This document shows positions 48,224-57,897 of a DNA stretch of 64,000 nucleotides, piece after piece; position 1 is the first letter of the stretch; each line of letters starts with the position of its first letter. The DNA lies in NCBI GenBank assembly GCA_018894105.1, contig CM032122.1, positions 21,859,674 to 21,923,673 of the forward strand, read 5' to 3'. This DNA comes from Jacaranda mimosifolia (taxonomy: Eukaryota; Streptophyta; Magnoliopsida; Lamiales; Bignoniaceae). A program made the translations under genes and the position numbers. The notes beneath the pieces were generated by a model that was given only the letters and a program-made list of their open reading frames with translations, was not told the DNA's origin and ran no database searches.

Positions 48224-48634
48224 TTTTTTAATTTTTACTATTAATATTTTTATATTCATTTTTATATTTATAAAAAAAAAGAAAAAAAAAAGGAAAAATA
48301 GAGTCAAAAAAAAAAGGAAAAATTGGGCAAATTGGGTTCTACCCCATGTGAAAATGGAAAAAGGCAAAAAAATCCCTTATGAAAAAATATAAAATTAGGC
48401 AATGACCCCCCTTATACTTTTGAAAAAAAAAAAGCACATTGCCTCCTCCTCCTTATTTGATGTAATTTAACTCTAATTTTTATATATAAAGACTATATTA
48501 CCCTTACTCATTTAATCTATTTTCAATTTATTTATTATTTTTCATATATTTTTATATAGCTTATATAATTCTCTTTCACACTAATTTTTTTTTACTGTTA
48601 AATTTAAAAAGAATTATTTTTAATTTATTTATTG

Positions 48635-49375
48635 TCATTCTCTAATTTATTTATTTTTTTATTTTTGTATATATTTAAATATAAATATGTAAATATATAA
48701 ATATATAAAAATTATTTAATAATATTTATGGATATATTTATATTTTTGTATATAAATATAAAAAATTTATACGTAATATATTATATATTTATGTTTAATA
48801 TATAAATATATGTAAATTATTTAACAATATTTATGTATATATTTATATTTTTGTATGCAGATATACAAAATTTTTATGTCATATATTATATATAAATGTA
48901 AACATAAATATATGGATATATTTATAAATATATTTATACATAAATATTCATATATTACATTTCATTTCTCTAATTTAGTTATTTTTTATTTTTTATATAT
49001 TTAAATATAAATATGTAAATATATAAATTATTTAATAATATTTATGTATATATTTATATTTTTGTATACAGATATACAAAATTAATATGTTATATATTAT
49101 ATATAAATGTAAACATAAATATATTGATATATTTATAAATATATTTATACGTAAATATTCATATATTATATTTCATTTCTCTAATTTAGTTATTTTTTAT
49201 TTTTTATATATTTAAATATAAATATGTAAATATATAAATATATATAAATTATTTAATAATATTTATGTATATATTTATATTTTTGTAAACAAATATACAA
49301 AATTTATACATTATATATTATATATAAATGTAAACATAAATATATTCATGTATTTATAAATATATTTATTCTAAT
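48635..49375. repeat. AT-rich tandem units of ~211 bp inside long-TIR copy 2
   Basis: The phrase ctctaatttagttatttttt recurs at 48967 and 49178, and ttatgtatatatttatattt at about 48828, 49039 and 49261, so the period is about 211-222 bp. Confidence 0.75.
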
Positions 49376-49529
49376 TTATTCTATTTTTTTATTTATATAT
49401 ATATTATATACAAATATATAATATACTATAAGTATAAATATAAAGTATATAATATAATACATTATAACTACATAATATATTTATATATATACTAATAAAT
49501 AAACATAAATATATAACTATATTATATTT

Positions 49530-49880
49530 ACCTACCCCACCTTAGCACCCCCACCCTCCACCCGTCACCCAACCCCCCGCCCCATTACCTTTAATGGCTG
49601 CCATGGCAGTCACAAAAACTGCCATACTTGGCCAGATCTGGATAGATCTAGTTAGGTCTAACCACTGGCCACCATGGCCGGCCGCATCTGGCCATGGCGG
49701 CCGGCGGTATTCATTTTTTTTTAAATTATATAAATATATGTATATAAAACAAAGGCATGGTCGGCCATTTTCCCCTTGCGAGGGGTGGCTGCAAAGACGG
49801 CCATGGCCACGTTAGCCTGCGGCCATGGCCGCCGCTCGAGGGGTGGGGAAGGGTTGGTAGGTTGACAGGGGTGGGCTATA
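49530..49880. other. GC-rich core of long-TIR element copy 2
   Basis: A GC-rich island with repeated ggccatggcc, gccgcc and ggccggcc motifs, split by an AT-rich insert near 49715-49755. The plus frame is open for about 70 codons with no recognised domain. It corresponds to the core at 13036-13262. Confidence 0.6.
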
Positions 49881-50320
49881 TATATTTATATATATGTGTA
49901 TATATATAAATATACATACATATATTTGACTACATATAAATATGTCTATAATAACTATATATTTAATAAATATATACATACATATTCTATATAAATATAT
50001 TTATATATTTTATATTTGTTTATAGGTAGAAATAATCTGAGCTGTCAATTTAATTCAACACATCCAACAGTTGATGTTTAGGGGCAAAATTGATATTTTA
50101 ACAGTAAAAAACCCTAGACCAACTGCATTTACGGTACGTGAACTACACCGCGGGATGGAGGGGGGTAATTTGCTATTTTTTCAAAATTATAAGGGGGGTC
50201 ACTGCCTATTTATTTTTCTCCAAGGGGGGGGGTTTCAACTTATGAATAACATAGGGAGGTAAAATGCAATTCACCCATTCACTATTCATCTTCTTCTCCA
50301 AAACACATTCCTAGCCGCCA

Positions 50321-51893
50321 TTGAAGTCTTCTTCATCTCACCATCATCATCACCATCACCATTTAAGCCACAACCCACCATCTTCAACATCATGTTCATC
50401 TTCACCATACTTGCCACCCATCACCACCATCGCCAACACCATCCGCCACCTTCAACCACCCGCCACCACCATCTCCAACACAAACCCGGTACTACCATCA
50501 GTCATCCAAACATGAAAGAAAAATAGCAGACAACTCATTCTTAACAAGCCAAGAGCACTCAGGTAACATGCCAATGTCCAACCAAACCTCTTTTGGAATC
50601 ATCTCAACTGCCACTCACTTCCATTGCCACTACCTGACCACCTGCTTTATTAGGATCTCAATGTTGTTCTCGACTTGAAAAAGGGAAAACTATTCTTCCA
50701 ACCACAAAATCTGACTTGCATTGGTCTCTTCAATTCTCCACATCTCATGAATAGGATAGATACACTAAGGTTTGCTCTAGACCAATCCTTCCCTGTAAGT
50801 ATATTCACTACCCCACTCTTGAGACTTTAAATATTCGCGCTGATGTTGATCGATAAATTGATGGTATTGGATGGCGCCCTTATTTTTCCATTCGTTATCC
50901 AACATATGTTGAATTTGTTTGTGAATTCTGCACTACTTTTGAGTTTAACAAATCAGTTGGCTTCTCTCTAAATACTCCAAATGTGGTTGCATTTCGATTA
51001 ATGGGCCAAAGGTTTAGCTTGTCTATCACTGGATTTAACTTAGCGTTCAATTTTATCACACTTGATTATGCACATTCTGATGAATATTTGAATAGTAGAT
51101 GTGATTTTAATGTTGAGTTCGTACCTCAACCACTTTATAAATCTTTGACTCAAAACACAATCCTTTATGATCCTAGAAAATCCAAAGATACTTTTCTTGT
51201 CGATCCTGCTTTGAAATATATTCATCATTTTCTTGCATTTTCTTTTCCAGGTAGGAAGGATTCTGCTAGCGTGTTATCAAAGGTTGAGTTTTATTTTCTA
51301 TGGTGCATGTTTAACAATGTGAAAGTTAACCCTAGGTGTTGGTTGGCTACTCAGTTTGCAAGTGTCTTGGCTAACAAACGTGCATTAATCCTAGGATCAT
51401 TTATTATACATTTGGCCATACACGAGCACTTGATCACTCCTGATGATAACACATTACATATTGTTTGTGATATGACACATTTGGATTTGAATTGTTTAGA
51501 AGGGATGGGCCTACTTGGTAGACAGAATGGTGTGTTTTATTTTTGCTCCCCAGGACCCGTATGTCACAGAATCATAGGAGGGTTTTTGATGATGATAAGG
51601 GAACCTTACCCACCTTTGCTGCAGCTGAACCAAGGACTCGTGATGATGATCTTCATGCTCTTCACTGCCAGCTTTCACGCATAGAGAACAACCTTATGAC
51701 CTATTTTGCTCATGTTGGTTTCTCACCCCAATTCCATCCAGTCCTTGAAGCCATGCAGACCTCATCTCCTCTAGGGAGTCCCTCTTCCACCTTTCTTATA
51801 CATTTACATTCTTATTTTGAAACATTGAGGCCAATGTTTGGCTTAAGTGTGGGGGAGGAAATTTTGGATTCATTTTGCTTCAAACATGCATGA
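50321..51893 (+). pseudogene. Athila-type ORF between pol and 3' LTR (plant transposon protein), broken
   Basis: The clearest part (50983-51684) reads FVPQPLYKSL, HHFLAFSFPGRKDSASVLSK, FYFLWCMFNNVKVNPRCWLA and LDLNCLEGMGLLGRQNG, a pattern seen in the extra ORF of Athila-type elements. A frameshift near 51560 leads into a coiled tail ending at about 51893. Upstream (50321-50515) is a His/Ser/Pro-rich low-complexity piece from cat/cac repeats. The protein's function in these elements is not known; it has been compared to an envelope gene, but nothing here shows a signal peptide or membrane segments. Confidence 0.72.
51844..51859 (+). other. Internal polypurine-tract-like motif
   Basis: taagtgtgggggagga, right after the 3' ORF, resembles the real tract at 52897. 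Confidence 0.55.
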
Positions 51894-52339
51894 AATGACT
51901 CTTTATTCTTCTTATTTGCTTTCAAAGTGTGCTTTAGTTCTTGATTTGTTAATTTTTCTCGTTGACCTTTTGCCTCTTTTCGATGCTTGTCCCTGAGGTA
52001 ACATTTAAATAATTGGGTTGAATTAGGACACATTGTAAGAATGGCATTAGTAGTTGAGTTCTTGTTTATTGCACTTTGACTTGTTACCTTGTTGGTTAAT
52101 TTGAATGAAAAATGTATGAGAGGATTAATGCATATCACCTTAATAATTGTCTTGCATAGCAGGTTAAGTTTTATAGAACTTGCCATGATGGACATATTTG
52201 GGTTGAATTGTTGAGTTGAATGTACTAAGACAATGAAAGTGACTGGATTTGACCATTTAACCCCTCTAAAAAAAAAATAGCTTAATTACTTCGCTAATCA
52301 CTAAAATATATAAAGTGACTATGATTAGGGATAATAACC

Positions 52340-52512
52340 ATCTAGGCTTGTGATCGGCTAAGTAACCATGTGCATCCATCACCAATATTTGTATTCGCAT
52401 AAAAAAGGTCGGATGGCATTCTAGACAAATTATGGCTAGCTGAGTAACCGGGTGCATTCATCACCAATGTTTGTATTTGCGTAAAAATGTTATTCCACAT
52501 GCTGATTAGTGT
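52340..52512. repeat. Imperfect two-unit tandem duplication (~90 bp)
   Basis: Each unit contains a gctnagtaaccnngtgcat block followed by catcaccaat and tttgtatt-gcataaaa. It lies in the non-coding DNA before the Athila 3' LTR. Confidence 0.75.
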
Positions 52513-52896
52513 GAAAAAAAAATAGAGATCAAGTAAGGTTTTTCCTTTCATCCTTTATGTTTTCTTGCGTTCGACTTGCTATTTCTCCCTGAACACGTGA
52601 TATCGTTACATGTTTTTGATAGTTGTCTTTCTATGTCTAGACTTGAAATGAACTTAATGAAAAAGCGTTAAATCCTTTTTACATTTCAAGTTCAAAGAGA
52701 TTGTCAGGGTGACAGGTTATTTATGTGATTTATAAAGGTTCTTTATATGAAGTGCATGTTCTTACTTGTGTCTTGATTTAGCCCTCCAAAATGTGATAAT
52801 TTGAACTATTTGGGGACAAGTTGAGAAATAGGAAGAAATGATTGTGACAAAGATTGATAAATTGGAGCTATTGTATGTTTGAGGACAAGCATTGTC

Positions 52897-52912
52897 TAAG
52901 TGTGGGGGAATT
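52897..52912 (+). other. Polypurine tract of the Athila-type element
   Basis: taagtgtgggggaatt immediately before the 3' LTR start tgttaagttgc. Confidence 0.88.
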
Positions 52913-54175
52913 TGTTAAGTTGCATTTTTGTCTTTTATTCATATAATTTCCCCTTGTGATTAATAGTAAAAATGCTTAATTGTTAGGTTTTAACTTTCAT
53001 ATTATTTTGTGAAACAAATTGAAGGTTCAAGTTAAGTGCAGTTGAAAGTCGAGTACTTGACATGTTTGGAGTAAAGATCGCATTCCCAAGGAGACAAGGA
53101 ATGGAAGAAGGAAACAATTTGAGTGCGGGTGTGTCGTGCTTCCCAAGACTATTATGCAAATTTGATTTGGAAGCATTCAATCTATTTTGGCAGTTGTATA
53201 TATTTAGAATATTTTAACTTCTATTTCTTTAATTAGGATGATTTGAGTTTTCCTATTATGGTAGGACTTTTATTAGTTTTCCAGTTGCATTAGAAGTAGT
53301 AAGTTATTTATATAGAATTATGTATCTTTCATAGGGAGATTTTCATTCTTTTATTCAGCATATTTTTAGTTTCCTACGTTTTCCTCTTTCCATGAGTTGC
53401 TAAACTCTTACTCAAACCTAAGGGATTATCGCAGTTTGGTTTCTTCAATATTTATGAGATCTAAATGATTTAACTCGTTTTCCTTATTTCTTGAGTATTT
53501 ATTTATCTTTTATTTTCATTACGAGTATTTGAGTTTATTGAATTTAAGGTCCAAATTTGATAGTTTAGAATATTTGTTCTGTCAATTAGAATATTAAATC
53601 CGTAATTGTTTAATTGTTTTAATATTTTTGGCAAATAACATAATTATGTGTGGTAATATGCATGATTTATATTATGTGGATAAATAATCTAATCTAAATG
53701 AACCCCGCGTGTGTGTGTTTGTTGGCTAAGGCTGGGTTTCTCTAGTTTTCAATGCTGTTGATAAATTAAATCCTATGAGTGTTTCTTTAGAGCTATTTAT
53801 TGGCAAGGGAATAACTTACGAGCTTCTCTTAGTTATCGAGATAGTAAGGAGATATTGGTTATTAAGGCATTCGAGTAACTATAACCAGTCTATTCAAGAA
53901 AAGAGGAATTTGTCTTTGCATCAATGATCAAATCTGATAACCAAACTGAGATTTTTACCTTAGTCTAGATTTCATTCTTATTAATTCTTTATTTTTATTT
54001 GTGATTTATTTACTTTTAAGATTCTAGTTCTTTGTTTTCATAAAAATCCCCCTTCTATTTTACTTTATTAATTAAACATGAAAAAAATAAAATTTATCAA
54101 TTCTTGTCAAATATGATCCTACTTATCGCTATTTACAAATTATATATTCAGAATAGAAATTTAATTTTGTTGGAT
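52913..54175 (+). repeat. 3' LTR of the Athila-type element, adjacent to the PPR gene
   Basis: Aligns with 42296-43539 through ttgttggat. It holds about 20-25 bp near 53300-53330 that the 5' LTR lacks. Its end lies about 90 bp before the start codon at 54266. Confidence 0.88.
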
Positions 54176-54265
54176 AGACTATATGTAGATTGTAGAATAG
54201 TTTCTCAGTTCTAATTCCTCTCATCTCGTCGCGCAACCTTGGGCGAAACAAACCCACCGAATTTC

Positions 54266-56290
54266 ATGAATCACGGTCTTCCAATTCGATTAATACAATT
54301 CCTTCTCCAAGAAACACCGTCAAATCTCCACTCCCCCCTTCGAATCTCCCAACTACACTCTCTGCTCATCACCACAGGCCTCCACTCTCGTCACCCATCA
54401 ACTCTACTCTCTCTGCTTCGGCTCTACCTCTCTAACCCCTCAACTCACTCCCACGCAGCCAATCTTTTCCCCCAAGTCCAAGAACCCACTAAATGGAATC
54501 TCATGATCAGACATGCATCAGCCACCAGTCCTTTAAAGGCACTTTCTTTGTTCCAAGAAATGCGAACTGTTATAGAAAATGCTAACCGAAGGGCCCCTTT
54601 TCAGAATGACCCTTTCATTTATGCTTCTCTGATTAAAGCTTGTAATAAAGCTCAGGCTTTTCGTGAAGGTAAGTCCATACACTGTCATGTTATTAGGCTT
54701 GGAATGGATTACAATGTGAATTTATTGAACAGTCTTGTTAGTTTTTACTTGGGTTCTGTCAATTTGATGAGTTGTGCAGCCACGTTGTTTGATATGGTTA
54801 CGGAGAAAAGTGTTGTTAGTGTTAATTGTATGATATCTGGGCATGTTAAAAGAGGGAATCTTGACATGGGCCTGAGTGTGTTTGTTAAAATGTTGAGTGG
54901 TTGTTTTGGTTCAAATGCGAAGCCCAATTATGTTACTTTTGTCATCTTAGTATCTGGTTGTGTCGAACTTGGAGAATGTCGAACTGGAAGCGCACTTCAT
55001 TGCTGCTGTTGTAAGATAGGATTGGACTGCAATACCGAAATATGCAATGCACTTGTTGATTTGTATGCTAAATGTGGATGTATTTTTTATGCTGCAAGTG
55101 TATTTAGGGACACGCCGGAAAAAGATCTAATTTCATGGAATTCGATGATTTGGGGATATGCTAATAGTGGTGATTGTGTGGAAGCATTTTCCCTGTTAAG
55201 AAAAATGAGGACTGGGGACATGGGAGTTGATAGGGTGTCTTTCAGTTGCTTGTTGTCTGCTTGTGCTGCTTGCAAAGATCTTTCTCTGGGGAGGATGATC
55301 CATGCTCATGTAAAAGCTATTGGGCTGGAGTCTGATGTTTCTGTAGGGACAGCGCTGATCAACATGTATGCAAAATGCAGAAAAGTGGAGTCTGCAAGGG
55401 AACTTTTTGATGAACTACCGAAGCAACATGTTGAATATTGGAATGCTATGATACATGCATATATTGAACATGGACTTGCAAGGGAGGCTTTAAAGCTACT
55501 CGATCAAGTGAAGTACAGAGAATTAGAACCAGATGAAGTAACCACTCTTGGATTAATTATGGCTTGTCGTGATACAGGGGAATTACATCAGGGTATCCTT
55601 GTTCATTCTATTGTGGAGAGCAATGAACTCTTTAAAGGAAGTATAGTTTTGGGAAATGCTCTTATTGATATGTATGCAAAATGTGGGAGCATGGCAAAAG
55701 CTAGAGCTGTTTTCGATAGGATGTGCCAGAAAGATGTAATTTCATGGACATCAATGATAGTCGGCCATGCCATAAATGGTGAAGGAGATAAATCTCTTGC
55801 TACTTTCAAACAAATGTGTGCCGAGAAATTTGTTCCTAATTCTGTTACCTTCATCGGAGTTCTCTCAGCATGTGACCATGCTGGGCTGGTTGATGAAGGG
55901 AGAAACTTGTATGATATGATGCACAAAGTATACCATATTAAACCGCAGATTGAGCACTGTGGTTGTGTGGTTGACATGCTTGCTAGAGCAGGGAAAATAG
56001 AAGATGCACAAATATTTATCCAAAACATGCCAATGGAACCGAATTCACTTGTTTGGAGAATGTTGATAAATGCGTGTAGAGTTCATGGCCACATCAATCT
56101 TGGATTGAACTTTGTTACTGGGATAACAGGACTAAACACTTCCCATGAGTCTGCAGACTTTGTTATTTTCTCCAATGTACTTGCCCAAGCTGGAAGATGG
56201 AGTGATGTTTTTTCTCATAGAAGCTTCATGGTTGTTCAAAAAGCTTCTAAAGTGGCAGGAAAAAGTTATGTCTCTTATCTGACAGAGTGA
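54266..56290 (+). CDS. PLS-class pentatricopeptide repeat protein, E-type (no DYW domain)
   Basis: An intronless frame of 674 residues. The frame opens after a TAA at 54212, but the first ATG in it is at 54266. The whole chain is PPR motifs with the PLS pattern: repeated ALxDLYAKCG / INMYAKC / IDMYAKCGS blocks and WNSMIWGYANSGD, WTSMIVGHAINGEGD helices. From residue 592 comes an E-type end (PNSLVWRMLINACRVHG, then FSNVLAQAGRWSDVFSHR). It stops at LTE with no PG box, HxE or DYW, so an editing deaminase would have to come from a partner. E-class proteins of this kind bind one site in organelle RNA, usually for C-to-U editing. An odd run of four Cys (246-249) sits in one repeat. An Athila LTR ends about 90 bp upstream. 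The target site and organelle are not readable here. Confidence 0.9.
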   Translation: MNHGLPIRLIQFLLQETPSNLHSPLRISQLHSLLITTGLHSRHPSTLLSLLRLYLSNPSTHSHAANLFPQVQEPTKWNLMIRHASATSPLKALSLFQEMRTVIENANRRAPFQNDPFIYASLIKACNKAQAFREGKSIHCHVIRLGMDYNVNLLNSLVSFYLGSVNLMSCAATLFDMVTEKSVVSVNCMISGHVKRGNLDMGLSVFVKMLSGCFGSNAKPNYVTFVILVSGCVELGECRTGSALHCCCCKIGLDCNTEICNALVDLYAKCGCIFYAASVFRDTPEKDLISWNSMIWGYANSGDCVEAFSLLRKMRTGDMGVDRVSFSCLLSACAACKDLSLGRMIHAHVKAIGLESDVSVGTALINMYAKCRKVESARELFDELPKQHVEYWNAMIHAYIEHGLAREALKLLDQVKYRELEPDEVTTLGLIMACRDTGELHQGILVHSIVESNELFKGSIVLGNALIDMYAKCGSMAKARAVFDRMCQKDVISWTSMIVGHAINGEGDKSLATFKQMCAEKFVPNSVTFIGVLSACDHAGLVDEGRNLYDMMHKVYHIKPQIEHCGCVVDMLARAGKIEDAQIFIQNMPMEPNSLVWRMLINACRVHGHINLGLNFVTGITGLNTSHESADFVIFSNVLAQAGRWSDVFSHRSFMVVQKASKVAGKSYVSYLTE

Positions 56291-57734
56291 TACGAGTCTA
56301 ACAGAAGGATCAATGAGTTGTATCTTCATGTCTGAGAGTACCAAAATCTAGTTCCCTGCATGTTATCTCTGAAGCTAAAGGTTATCTCAGAAAGCTCGAA
56401 AAGATGGCAGGAAAAAAACCCATTTTATATGGGTTGATCACACAGCTTGAAGTTTGTTGGCAGCATTGTGACAATGAATAAATTCAGAAGCTGTGCCTAT
56501 TTAATTTTGCTGCAGACTGCAGGAGTGCAAAGATGTGGAGCTTGTGGGAGGGCCGAAGGTGATAAAGTGAAATTATGACAATGGATTTGCCTTTCATATT
56601 TATTATTCTTCAAAAGCAGCTTCAAGATGGTTTCTGACAGCTTTGCTGCTGAAATCATACTCATAGAAAGACACACTGGTCATTGAGAAAATGTAGTTGG
56701 GTTCATATGTATCATGATGATAAACAGAACTGGACACTTTCTTGCCTGTAGCTTCTAGTGTGGACAGGGAAATATGAGAGTAAACTTGCCTAGTCAAGGG
56801 TATGAGTAAAATTTCCATTGAAGCTTCGCCCAATTTTTCCATGTATTCCATAATGTTATCCCAGTTTTCCAGGTTTGTGGTTTTACTTTATTTGAGTTAA
56901 GTAAATGGGACTTGTCCTGACTTCAAAATCTGACCGTCCACTGTTTGTGAGAAAAAAATCTTAATTACTCAATAAATGGTCTCAGCTATGAATAGTATAT
57001 GTAAGGGATAGAAATTCATATTTTGCCATAAAATCAGTCAAAGATTTTATAGTGAATTGCATACTGTGGCTGTCTTTCTATTTTTTATTTTTTTTTCCAA
57101 AATATGCTCTTTTTTGTTCAGATTAGTCAAAGGAGAGAGGTTTTATAAAATCTATAAAATGAAATGAATCTTAGATGCATATTTGTCTTCTGAAAATCAA
57201 CTCCACAATTTGGTCCCAGGTTCAATTAAATTTACAAATTCTCTTTCATAAGAAAAGTACCTCTGATTACCCCCTCAGTGCCAAAATTTTAGGTCCATTT
57301 TGGCTCAGTTAAGAATTTTAGATTAGATTTAAAACAGGGAGAATATTAGTATCTTTGTCATCAGCAGTAGTGGTTGATTGTTAGGAGTGTCACATTGTTA
57401 CTTTTAAGTGATAGGTACTTTTGGAGAGAAACAAATCCCATTTTAAAAAATGAAGCCTTATTTTTGGACGTTCCAAAAAACAATTAGGATCGATAAAGGT
57501 GGGACACAGGAATTAAGTTACCTAAATGCTCATGCACTTAGTTTGACATCAATGATTGTCTTCAATGTAAGTTGCTACAAAAACTGCAAGCAGTGTAATA
57601 ATCTCCTTACAGACTGGCTTTAACTTTGAATATATATGCTAGCTTTTAGGCATGCATGACTCCTAAAAATAAGATTTGCCATTCAAATCTTGGTTATTAT
57701 TCTTACTGATTGTTTTATATTGTTTGTACTCTAA
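56291..57734. other. Intergenic region 3' of the E-type PPR gene
   Basis: The first several hundred bases should include the 3' UTR. A minus-strand frame at 56603-56851 resembles no family and has no supporting context. The rest is ordinary AT-rich DNA. Confidence 0.45.
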
Positions 57735-57897
57735 TAACGGCATAGCCAGCTCATGAGGCTCCTGCCACTGCGGGCTCAAGGAATGGAAAGATCTCCACAG
57801 CCTTACCTCTGGAAGCAGATCAGATACTTCCATGACTCGAACCCGTGACCTCCGTTGTAATAGATCAACCCTTACCGTTAATCCAAGGCACCTCCAA
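57735..57897 (-). mobile_element. tRNA-derived SINE
   Basis: On the minus strand the 5' part is tRNA-like: an A-box-like ccttggattaacgg and, about 50 bp on, a B-box ggttcgagtc, the internal RNA polymerase III promoter. It is followed by a body with aggtaaggctgtggagat and cccgcagtggcaggagcctc, much like plant Au/Sali-type SINEs. The head has lost normal tRNA folding, so it is not a tRNA gene. The 3' end is uncertain by about 30 bp. Confidence 0.75.

Larger units (their letters stand above)
48325..50276. mobile_element. Long-TIR Mutator-like element, copy 2 (1.95 kb)
   Basis: The left arm begins gggcaaattgggttctacc; the right arm, reverse complemented, begins gggtgaattgcattttacc. The arms run about 180-220 bp and carry the same blocks as the element at 12714-14344. 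No clean target duplication is visible. Between the left arm and the core are tandem units of about 211 bp, and the core is GC-rich (49530-49880). It lies inside the Athila element where pol is missing. Confidence 0.8.
42296..54175 (+). mobile_element. Athila-type gypsy retrotransposon, lacking RT/integrase, with two nested insertions
   Basis: LTRs at 42296-43539 and 52913-54175 are direct repeats, roughly 90% identical by eye over their first 180 bp. The primer site tggcgccattgccggg is that of Athila/Tat gypsy elements. Gag comes first and an Athila-type 3' ORF sits before the polypurine tract, but reverse transcriptase, RNase H and integrase are absent. The flanks aaact (42291-42295) and agact (54176-54180) match at 4 of 5. 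A solo LTR and a long-TIR Mutator-like element are inserted in it. Confidence 0.88.

Noticed and set aside
50321..50515. His-rich open frame resembling a metal-binding peptide
   Set aside because: The His tract comes from cat/cac triplet repeats at the start of the Athila 3' ORF region; no independent gene.
54239..54265. Upstream start of the E-type PPR protein at 54239
   Set aside because: The codon there is TTG; the first ATG in the frame is at 54266.
56603..56851. 82-codon minus-strand open frame near the PPR 3' end
   Set aside because: No recognisable domain, no start context or neighbouring exons, and it may overlap the PPR 3' UTR.
57835..57897. Possible tRNA gene
   Set aside because: A- and B-box-like motifs are present but no acceptor stem or anticodon arm can be folded; the sequence continues into a SINE body.
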